A stretch of 64,000 nucleotides of DNA from positions 21,934,915-21,998,914 of the forward strand of contig CM070606.1 of assembly GCA_036346395.1 (NCBI GenBank). The letters are read 5' to 3'. The stretch's first letter is position 1, and every line of letters begins with the position of its first letter. The position numbers and the translations under genes are program-made. The DNA is from Hsuehochloa calcarea (taxonomy: Eukaryota; Streptophyta; Magnoliopsida; Poales; Poaceae). The notes beneath the pieces were generated by a model. The model was given only the letters and a program-made list of their open reading frames with translations. It was not told where the DNA came from and did not search any database. This document shows, in pieces, positions 55,512-64,000 of the stretch.

Positions 55512-57790
55512 ATGGCGATCGAGCGATATTCAATCGAAGCCACATGTTTTTGATGGAGTTGATTTTGCATATTGAAGGCTCGAATGGAGGCCTACATCGA
55601 GGCTCAAGGGCACGCGATTTGGCTTAAGGTGAAAACCCTTATGTCGTGCGGTACCGATGACAATTTGATCACCTGATGTGGAGAACAACAAAGCAGGCTC
55701 GAATTTTTGATTCAAGGCCTTAGTCGATCGGAGTTTGAGCGTGTCGCTCATTTGTCGTCGCTCATGAGATCCGCGACTCTTTGTGATTATCATGAAGGGT
55801 CCATCGCGATCAAGGAAGTGAGATGTAACCAAATTTTAAGAAAGCATACCCAAGATCGAGCAAAGACCGTGAATCTTTAGATGAGCCGTGGGGAGATTTT
55901 CTAAAATTCTTCATGATCTCCGCTACTGTTGATCTTGTATTTTCGAAGTCCAAAATGCACGCCAACCGTTGGGTGCTTTGGATGAAGGTCCGGGGATGAA
56001 GATCATCGCCATCAATGACAACATCACAATGAGTGAGCTTACCATGGATAAGCTTTACTCGAGGTTGAAGACGCATGAGATTGATTTCATCTCGCCTCCC
56101 ACGGCTGAGCCGATGGCTTTAGTGGTTGACAATTCTAAGGGTAGATATGTCGATTCTTTTAATGTTAGCTCATCCGATTTTCTTTGTCCGCTTTGCATTC
56201 CTTGAGCGATGAGCAACTTGAGAGACTACCCGAGGATGACTTAGCCCTCCTATCCACAAAATTCACGAGAGCCTACAATAATGTGAGGAGTAGGAGGAGA
56301 GGTGGACCTATCACATGCTTTGAATGTGGTGAGCTAAACCACATTCGCCTAGATGCCCCAAGTCAAGGGCAAGGAGGAGAAGGAGTCACAAAGGCATTCT
56401 CAAGCGAGGATGCTAAGTCCAAGAAGACAAACTATCGCAAGTTTGTCACCGAGTCCTTGAAGCTCTAGAGGATGTGAGCATGGAAGATGTGGACTCTGAG
56501 TCTGAGGATCGACAAGAGTGACTCCGTGGCAAGAAGAAGGCACGTGATTTCACGTGCATGTGCTTTATGGCTAAGAACACCCACGACACCTACTCCTCCA
56601 ACAAATGAGGATCCTTTCTGATCCCGATGAGGTATGCCCTTCACTTCGACATGAAAAGGGCTTTAGTGCTTGTTGAACAAAATTGCATAAGCAAGCTAAA
56701 GTGATCAAGAAACAGATACAATGATTGATAATTTGAACCTAGAAGTGGTTAGGCTCAAATCCATTAATCTCGATGATTTCGTGATTCATGCTCTAGCTTG
56801 CTTAATGAATTGTCAAGCTTGAATAATGCTCATTCCTCCGTTAAAGAACAATTGAAAATGCTCTTTCCGAACTAGAATCTCTCAAGTCTAGTTCTGCTTT
56901 GCATGAATGCCATTCCGCTTGATGTGATCGCTTAGAAGCTATTCCTTTAAATTGCTCAAACTGTGCTTTGCTAGAATTGAAACCGGATAGCTCTTTAAAA
57001 GAATTGCAAAATTTGATGCTAGTCACACTTGTTCTCATTGTAAGAATAATCGAATTAAAATGCAAGAGATGACCAAATGGTTGCTTATTCTAGAATTGCC
57101 TCTTGTGAAAATTGCCCTAAGCTTACAATTGAGATTGAAGCTTTAAACAAGACTCTTGAAGAGAAAGCTAAAATTGAAAGATCTATATCTCTTATCGCTT
57201 CCAAGAAAGTTATTGATTCTTCCTCTTGTATGTTGCATATTTGAAATTGAAACTGCTATTGGTAAGATACAAGAGGCTTTAGAGTCAAATTTAAGGAGCA
57301 GCTTGAATAGGATTGAGAGTCCTATTGTGTGTCTTGTGAGGCTCTGAAAGTGGAAGTGGATCTTCTTAAGAGCAAACATGTTGAGGCAATCGATTCTCTA
57401 AAGTGCTCAAATTGTGGAGTTTTGGCAAAAGAGAACGACACCTCAAAATGACTCTTGAGAGGTTTTCTAGCGGAAAAGAAGCTCAACTTGATTCTAGATC
57501 AATCCAAGGTGAGTGTGAAAACAAAGGGCCTAGGCTTTAAGTCCCTAGAGCTTTCCAAGAATCTCACCCCAAAGATTGCTAGAATTGTGAAAAGTGGTTT
57601 GGTTGAGCAAGAATCTTCTTTGTCTTCAAAGGTTGTTCTTAAATCAGAGATTCTGCTCAATCTCTTTCTAGCAAGAAAGGTGCTTCGTCTCTCCAAGCGG
57701 ACCCTCAAAAGGTCAAGTACCATTGCACCTTCTCGCAAGAAAGAGGGCCACACTGCTGAGTTTTGCTTCCTGGAGAGCAAAGATTGAGAG
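55512..57790 (+). pseudogene. Gag-like protein with coiled coil and zinc knuckles
   Basis: The plus strand shows a copia gag start (an FDGVDFAYWKARMEAYIEAQ-like stretch in shifting frames, 55,545-55,610). Then come GPGMKIIAINDNITMSELTM and DKLYSRLKTHEIDFISPP (55,990-56,100), LSDEQLERLPEDDLALLSTK (56,190-56,250) and a knuckle CFECGELNH whose fourth cysteine is Ala as read (56,320-56,360). ARDFTCMCFMAKN follows, then a long helical stretch (56,650-57,700) and a second worn knuckle (KKEGHTAEFCF, 57,740-57,770). Several stops and shifts interrupt it. Gag would package RNA; pol must be supplied in trans. Confidence 0.8.
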
Positions 57791-59176
57791 GAAAGAGAGG
57801 ATGAGCACTTTGAGATCCATTAGAGGAGTCTCTTCTTCAATGATAGTCTCTAGAGCCGGCAACCTTATTCAAGGTACCACATATGTGCCTAGGCGTAGAG
57901 AATCTTGTTGACTCTTTTGGTGGGTCCAGCAAAAGCAGGTGGTTTAGGATATCATGAGGATAGACCACGGGTAGCACCTAGACAGGGGAGTATCGGTCTT
58001 TTGGTAGATCGCTTTGGAGAGGTCCAGTGGTGCTCATGGGCATTCTTATGATTTTGTGCCTAATCATTTTTCTCACGCTTCTTTTGCTATTCCTGTGCAT
58101 CGTCCATCTCAAGATCGACACCCAGATTTTCTATCTCAAATCCCAAAGATCGAGGCTTGGATGTTTTGAGGAATTTGCTTTTTCTGCTTTCATTGTATCA
58201 TAATGCATTTTTATTTCAAATGTCGTGCATTGCATAATAAAAATTGTGGAGCTTTGAGTATTATCCTTGTATGGCTTGATTTCATACTCTATACCTTGTC
58301 ATATCAAGTGATAGTCCGCTTGGACTTCTTTTATGGCTCTTCGTGTTTTGGCTTAGCTTTTCCTTGCTAGCTTTATATCTGTGAGCAAATTGAATCGAAT
58401 CATGTCTTGTTGGATCTTGTGACTAGTTTTGCTCTAGTGATCCTCTTATGATTCTTGCCATGTCTTACAAGTTGAATTGAGTCTTGAACTTACTTTGAGA
58501 TGAAAATGAGCTTTTATCTTCTTAAGTCAAGCAAATGAAAAAAAGATTTTCAGGCGAAAAACCGATCTCACCAATCCTTTCTCATGAGACGGCTTGCCAT
58601 TGCACTAGGCATGAACTCAGGGGGAGTTTTGGATGACCTAGACCACTCTTTTAAGCTTATCGCTTGAGATGGTCGCAGCAAGGCTTGAGATCTAGCACAA
58701 AAAAAAAAGAAGAGAAAGAAAAAGAAAATTTGCACAAAAAGGGCTAAGTGCTTGAGCTTTGCTTCAAAAGAATTCTCTTAATGCTCAAAATGCCTCAATT
58801 CCTGTTTTGAGTCTCTTTCTGCTTATAGACATGGCTTGACTCATTTTTGGTTGCTTTTAGTGAATCTATGACATTGAGCAACCTTTCATGGTTTTAATTC
58901 ATTAATATCGATTCTGCTATCTTGGTTTTAGCTTTGCAGTACATGTTTTGCCATGATTGAATATAGCTTCTACTCTTTATATGGCTTGGTATATGTCTTG
59001 TACTGTCTACATAGATAATGGTCATGGCTCCTTTTTGCTTAATTTCAAATAAAGTCATTTCTTCATGCTCGTTCTTCTCTCATGCATCTTGATGAATTCA
59101 TTGTCAAAGGGGGAGAAGGATTGAAGAAAATGCTGCTTTGGAGCTTTTGGTTCACATAAGGTTTCATGCATAAAAG

Positions 59177-59196
59177 AACACACACACACACACACA
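59177..59196. repeat. CA microsatellite
   Basis: About ten CA dinucleotides followed by an A run. Confidence 0.9.
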
Positions 59197-59554
59197 AAAA
59201 AAATTTTGTGAACCTTTTGAAAATTTGTGATCATAGTGAGTTGAGTCTCTGGGTTTTATTGCCTTTTTCTGATTTGAATTGAAATTCAAGAAGACTCACA
59301 ATGATCAAAGGTCAAATAGAACTTATTGTCTTTCATATGGACCTTAGTGAGATTTTTGGCCATCTTCTGGATTTTGAATCCTTTTGTGCGTTCAATGCCT
59401 TATCTCACTTGCCTTCACTATTCTGAAGCCAGCTTGGTCGCTTCCTAAGCTTTTTCTTGCTTATGGACCAAGTTGTGCCTTTATGCGAAAACGACGATTT
59501 TTACTTTTCAATTTGAAAAACCACATTTTCTTGGAAATTGCCAATGTGTTCATC

Positions 59555-59565
59555 AAGGGGGAGAT
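59555..59565 (+). promoter_or_regulatory. Polypurine tract adjoining 3' LTR
   Basis: AAGGGGGAGAT ends at the LTR border, the position of the functional plus-strand primer. Confidence 0.85.
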
Positions 59566-61435
59566 TGTGGATATCGTGAGGATATGTGCACGATCTCAGG
59601 ATGATGAGTCAATTGGCAATGGCATTGTTGGTTTGCAAAATCTCGCTTTGGGTTTGCTTCTTCCGCATCACAACGGATCCGACCGGTGGAGCTGGCGGTC
59701 GATCGCCGTGTGGACTGGCCGGATCAAGAATGGAGGCTTGGCGGACCGGCTTGACCTAACTTTGGATTTTGGAGCTAATCCAAAATAGGTTGTGTAGGCA
59801 AGTGAGGGGAGTCTCCTGGATGTGGTTTCATCATTTTGGAGCTCCCAACAAAAGTTCTATTGAGTTGAAAATTCCGTAAGGTTTCGGATTTTCAAGTCGG
59901 AATTTTGGCTGTCATTTGGACCGTCCGACCGCCCGTTGGGGAGCGGTCCGATCAAGCATGAATCGGCCGGACCGCCCCTGTAAGCTGGCTGAGACGGCAA
60001 TACTTGGAGGTGAGCCAAGTGTTGCATTGAGGTTGTTCGAGTGTGTTATTCTTTGAACTTCAATGCTTTATTGATGTATATCGCATTATGAACTCGACGT
60101 GGGTCAAGTTGTGAAGAACTTGTTCCCGAAACGGTTTGTTTGTCTATTGTCATGCAGTGGCTTGCGTGTCAACGACGCTAACGGTGAGTGGATCGGGACT
60201 ACGCTTGGAGAGCCGAGGTCCGTAACGATCGTGGATACCGGGTGAGGTCGTGTGACTCAAGCATGGTGCGTAATGGACAAGATGGATCGAACGGTGGTTC
60301 TGTGCATACCGTTGGATCAAAGTGTGGATATCGGCATGCGAGTCTCTCGAGGTTCCGATGGGATTCTGACAAGAGAGGCTTGGCGTCGATGAGAACCGCC
60401 GATCAACCTACACGTGGTGAAGCGCGATTGCTTCAACAGATTAGTATGTGGGTCCCATGGGTGAGTGGGCCTCAATTGTGTAACTCTAGTCCTCTCTAGT
60501 ATAAATAGGAAAGGGGAGAAGGAAAACCTTTGAGGCATTCATTTGGTTTCTTCCTTGCTTTTCTAGGGTTAGGGTTTGGAGAGAAAGAGAGGAGAGATTG
60601 TATGCTCCTTGGGTGAGCTCTTGTCCTCCTAGTTGGAGTGGCTTTGTAAGCATCTTGTGAGATCAATCAATCTTGTGATGCTTGCTTGAGAGATCTTTGT
60701 CTCCTCTTTGTGTTCTTCTCTCATTTGGATGAATTTGGTGCTTCCTTGATTCAAGGGTTTATGCTTGGTCTCTTGACCCATTTTGTCTTGCTTTGATGTG
60801 TGGAAATACTCCTAGAATCATCTAGACCATCAATCCTCACAAGCAAGTCTTGAATCAAAGTTTTCATATTTCTAGGGTTTGTGCACTTCTTGATTAAATC
60901 CTTGAGAGATCGATTCTGCAAGTGGATCCAAGGATCGCCGCTAGAAATAGGTCTCTAATATCACTAGGGAGGTGTGCTCAAATTTGGTCAAGTTTCATTG
61001 GTTGAATCAAAAGTTGGATCAAATTTCGCTTTTGGATTTGGGGTGGATTTTCAAGATCGGATCGAACCGGTCCGACTGTCTTGTAACGGCGGTCCGACCG
61101 CCCGTATATTCGCATCATCGATCGCCGTCGAATCGGTTGCCCACCGGTCCGACCGCCGCTTAGTTCGGCCGATCATTGTTGAACGTCGGTCCGATCACTT
61201 TGTGGTAGCTTGGTCCGACCGCCGTGCCTGTGTCAATCCTTTGAGTTTAAGTCTCCACATTTGTGTCGTGTGGTTGTCGGGTTTGTCGAGTTCAAGACAA
61301 GGCTTCCGCTGTGCTTATCGATCTTCTTAGCTCTCATAGCTAAAGGAGTAAAGTTCGTGTTGAATTCGACTTAGGCGAGAAAGTTTTGAAAGCGCCTATT
61401 CACCCCCCCCCCTCAGTCGCCTTTCCGGTCCTACA
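59566..61435 (+). repeat. 3' LTR of Sirevirus-like element
   Basis: 1,870 bp paired with 53,597-55,456. Differences are mainly short indels and substitutions in the CG-rich palindromic stretches; AT-rich stretches are nearly identical. Confidence 0.95.
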
Positions 61436-61440
61436 CCGTG
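61436..61440. repeat. Target site duplication CCGTG (right)
   Basis: Identical to 53,592-53,596. Confidence 0.93.
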
Positions 61441-62445
61441 TCGATTTCTACGTGGTGAAATGTTTGATTGACTGGTAGCTGAGGAAGTCGCATTGCTACG
61501 ACTACCTGAATGATGTCGACGAGGTGCTTCCAGTCTTGTCATCACGGTTCGAAGCCTTTGCGCGACTTCTTCAGCGAAGAGATCGTATCCTGGCGTTCGA
61601 GCAAGCTCTTGAGTGGGATTTTCGAGCAAGTCTTTGATGTCCTGGAGTTATTGTACCTCCATCGACTGATATTGGATGCGCCCAGGCAGGTTCTTTTGGG
61701 CTGCAATCTTCCTCCGTCGGATGGCCTCAAAATTCTCCTCATCAGATCCTTGAGGCCTTCTCAATGGAGTGCGAGAATGTCGAGGATTTCCTCGCGCATC
61801 ATCGAGTATTGGTTCCGCCTCATTACCCACTGATGCCCTTGCCATTATCACGAGGGGGCGCAGTGCGTGATCTTCGGGGAGTGTTCTTATCTCGGCCTCC
61901 ATAAGGCTGACCCTGATCTGAGGGAAGGACGAAGACCTCCCGTTGATGATTCTCACTTGCGCTCGAGGCCTCCCCGCTTGAGGAGTATTCGAGAGACACC
62001 ATCTCGGCGACTTGGAGTAACCCCTCCGTAGGGGAACTCAGGTTATAATCGTCTCCATCCGCAAATGAGATCTGCGGAGAGACGGTCGAATTTGCGTGAA
62101 AGCATGCTTGATCCCACTCCTCCGGAGTTATCCTCGAGAGAGGGATCACCGGATGTTGGTGGAGTCTCGAATAGTGGCTCTCGTAACTTGTCTCACCAGG
62201 TCGGACTGCCTTAGGGGACTTGGACACTTGGAGGAAAAACTCGTCGTGTTGTAAGTCCTTCTGGGTGCGGTTCTGGTCGGATTGACCCTTGTCCTTTGAG
62301 GGAATTGGCTCCTCTGTTGGACGTATCGTTGTGGGGGATAAGGATCCCTCCCCAACTCCATCGATGGGATGGTTTCCTGGAGAATGATTTCCGGAGGCGA
62401 CATCACCATCAGAGGATGCATCGTCGGCTTAGTTGAAACCGACAT
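61441..62445 (-). pseudogene. Gag N-terminal region of element B
   Basis: The likely start is the ATG at 62,445 (MSVSTKPTMHPLMVMSPPEI), about 115 bases inside the primer site. The region is proline, serine and arginine-rich with frame changes (62,227-61,823; 61,956-61,648; 61,629-61,396), typical of the poorly conserved gag head in Tat elements. It joins 53,591 across the Sirevirus-like insertion. Confidence 0.7.
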
Positions 62446-62560
62446 CCATGTCGACGCTCACAGACCGCCAAGTCAAACCAGCTTCTCCTCGCTCCATTCC
62501 CCGCCATGAGTGCATGAGATTTGGAAAAGAGAGTATGTTGACAAGAGATTACCTAAGATC

Positions 62561-62574
62561 CCACGGTCGCGCCA
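62561..62574 (-). promoter_or_regulatory. Primer-binding site of element B
   Basis: Minus strand TGGCGCGACCGTGG lies a few bases inside the 5' LTR. The TGGCGC start fits gypsy primer sites; the tRNA was not identified. Confidence 0.6.
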
Positions 62575-62579
62575 ACCGC

Positions 62580-63479
62580 TTTCCGGTGTTTAGAACCGAT
62601 CTTACGTAAAGATTGTTTGATTCGGAGGGTCTCCTAGAGATGAAATCACGCAGAGCGATTGACACGGATTTTTATACGTATTCGTGCTTTCTCGGGAGAA
62701 TAACAACCCTACTCCCGTGTGTGTGGTATTGATCAGATTCTCAACAATCAAGCCAGAAACTAAGACTATTACAAAGAATAGCACTTGTCTTTCTCCTTGA
62801 TTGTCCTCGATTGTCTCTTTTTTGCCCTCCCCTTTGTCCTTCTGATTGATGCCTTTATATAGTCGTGAAGGAGTAGCCGTTTTCCCCTGCTGAAGAGGCG
62901 CCTAATCAAGCCAGTAATGGGCACATGATGGCAATAATTACAGTGTTGTGGCTCTTCACGCCGCTTGGCGCTTATCTTCGTAGGTAATAGGGTATTTAAG
63001 CACTATTACTGCGCAGAATAATAATGCATGTGGACCGTCTGTATTCCTTAATCAATTGGACCCACTCGCTTGTAGGTTTTATTGATTATAAGGTGGTCGT
63101 GGTTGACTTGGTCGTAGCAGGACTTACGACTGGGTACAAGTCGTAGCAGAACTTACGATCGGATAATAGTCGAGAAGGACTTACGACTAGGTACAGTCGT
63201 GCGTAACTTACGACTCGACAATAGTCGTGAGAAGGACTTACGATCGGGTAATGGTCGAGAAGGACTTACGACCGGTAGTGGTCGTAGAAGGACTTACGAC
63301 CATGACATAGTCGTGAGAAAGACTTACGACTATGGGGTGATTGTAGGAGAACTTACAATCACTTGGTAGGCCTCTCCTTATAAATATAAGGGGTACTTCT
63401 GGGGTCTACGTGACATCATATTTACCCATAATAAGAATTATAGATAAAAGATAAAATGAGGATTATTATATCCTCGTCA
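62580..63479 (-). repeat. 5' LTR of element B
   Basis: About 900 bp paired with 40,454-41,362. The inner border is worn (TTTCCGGTG for TGTCGGTG). The TATA box is at 62,854-62,861. Confidence 0.93.
63110..63362. repeat. 29-bp-period palindrome array in the 5' LTR
   Basis: The same nine units as at 40,991-41,247, but several have 1-2-base indels in the loop (GTCGAGAAGG, GTCGTGAGAAGG). The last unit (GATTGTAG...TTACAATC) is intact. Confidence 0.9.
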
Positions 63480-63484
63480 AGTAC
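63480..63484. repeat. Target site duplication AGTAC (right) of element B
   Basis: Identical to 40,449-40,453. Confidence 0.93.
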
Positions 63485-64000
63485 TTATTTCTTTATTTTA
63501 TGACTTGATTTTGTAACTCTTTCTTCTGTTATGTAACCCTGCTTGTTTAGCCCCGAGGAGGTTTCTAGAGAGAAACCCATCCTTGTTGAGGCTACAACCA
63601 TGCGGTTGTTGGTTTCTCCTATGATCGCGAAGATAAGAGGCAGGGGTGGTCGAGGGACCTACTACTTTCCCTGAGGCGGCAAGGGAAGAAGTTGTCACTG
63701 TCGAGCCATCCGCATCTACCAAGGTGGTCGTTCCACCCGTGGTCATGAAGAGGGTGGCAAAGACGGCGGAGGATTCAACCACTCTGATGATCGAGACAAC
63801 TCTTGAAGATGTTATTGTCCAGATAAGGGAAATGACTCTCCGATCACCAATAGTGGTCGATCAGGTGGTGGCCAAAGGCTCCGACCAGGGCCACCAAGAT
63901 GGAGGAGGGGCAACTAGAGCTGCACCCTCAAATCCTCAGGGTACAAATTCTTCTTCATTTGATGATGATGATGATGAAGCAGAAGAATTTGACCTCTTTT
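63485..64000 (+). pseudogene. Antisense additional gene of element A, continuation
   Basis: Picks up after element B. A T-rich stretch ending TTGTTTAG (near 63,551) looks like the end of an intron, followed by sequence parallel to 45,530-45,900 of element B's gene. It ends in an acidic serine-rich segment (SSSFDDDDDEAEEFDLF) and runs off the window. Confidence 0.7.

Larger units (their letters stand above)
57791..59565 (+). other. Non-coding tail of Sirevirus-like element with repeated polypurine tracts
   Basis: No pol domain is present. Purine tracts occur at 58,619-58,626 (AGGGGGAG), 59,106-59,119 (AAAGGGGGAGAAGG) and 59,555-59,565 (AAGGGGGAGAT, abutting the LTR). An A-rich run lies at 58,699-58,735 and a CA microsatellite near 59,177. 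Confidence 0.75.
53597..61435 (+). mobile_element. Sirevirus-like copia element, gag only, non-autonomous
   Basis: 7.8 kb inside the gag of element B, with CCGTG duplications. LTRs are 53,597-55,456 and 59,566-61,435. A Met-type primer site and a gag with coiled-coil tail follow the 5' LTR. There is no integrase, RT or RNase H in the 4.1-kb interior. Repeated polypurine tracts before the 3' LTR, long LTRs rich in short GC palindromes, and the gag sequence all recall Sirevirus elements. A solo LTR of the same family is at 43,112-44,960. Confidence 0.9.
40454..63479 (-). mobile_element. Tat-lineage gypsy element B with antisense gene, minus strand, nested host
   Basis: It is flanked by perfect AGTAC duplications. 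On the minus strand: 5' LTR (62,580-63,479), primer site, gag (split by an insertion at 53,597-61,435), protease, RT, RNase H, additional RNase H, integrase (to 48,529), an intergenic stretch with a triple repeat, a gene on the opposite strand (41,909-47,445), polypurine tract and 3' LTR (40,454-41,362). Without its two insertions it is about 13.3 kb. Size, the second RNase H and the antisense gene all fit the Tat lineage (Grande/RIRE2-like). Pol is riddled with frameshifts. Confidence 0.94.

Noticed and set aside
1..64000. tRNA, rRNA or organellar inserts
   Set aside because: Reading both strands I found no cloverleaf with a GGTTCGAATCC-type arm and no rRNA-like block; short tRNA matches are only retrotransposon primer sites.

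Overview
This is a plant nuclear window, almost certainly from a grass. It is AT-rich overall and dominated by nested LTR retrotransposons of families typical of Poaceae. It also carries one split host gene whose product resembles plant tetratricopeptide repeat protein 27 (TTC27). The exon-1 protein and the element types suggest an Oryza-like species, but that is an impression, since no database was searched. There is a 100-N assembly gap at 692-791. I saw no tRNA or rRNA gene.

Left part (1-22,500). Unassigned AT-rich DNA is followed by a 4.0-kb hAT element (2,046-6,067) with a perfect 8-bp target duplication. Next comes an LTR-like repeat (6,076-16,490) split by a Tat-lineage Ty3/gypsy element on the minus strand (7,147-15,250, target duplication AGACA). 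Then follow a 25/27-bp minisatellite and a 5'-truncated Ty1/copia element whose 3' LTR is interrupted by a Mutator-like element.

Middle (22,530-36,949, minus strand). I could chain ten exons of a TTC27 homologue with GT-AG borders and matching phases. Two in-frame TAA codons and the absence of the C-terminal TPR exons suggest a pseudogene or a truncated allele. Its intron 3 is 8.9 kb and holds a non-autonomous copia element, itself invaded by a small-LTR (TRIM-like) element, a second copy of the LTR-like repeat, and a hAT end.

Right part (37,659-64,000). Two related Tat-lineage gypsy elements are nested. Element A starts at 37,659 and runs off the window. Element B (40,454-63,479, target duplication AGTAC) sits inside A. 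Both have gag-pol on the minus strand and, between pol and the 3' LTR, an additional gene on the opposite (plus) strand. That gene carries a 'putative gypsy type transposon' domain and a coiled-coil tail, contains introns, and has a TATA-like box about 150 bp upstream of its ATG. B was in turn hit twice by one copia family resembling Sirevirus elements: a full gag-only element (53,597-61,435, target duplication CCGTG) and a solo LTR (43,112-44,960).

The most striking unexplained structure is a 29-bp-period array of short palindromes in the U3 region of element B, repeated in two intronic positions of its antisense gene. The paired arms show compensatory changes, which suggests a selected hairpin or a dyad protein-binding site.
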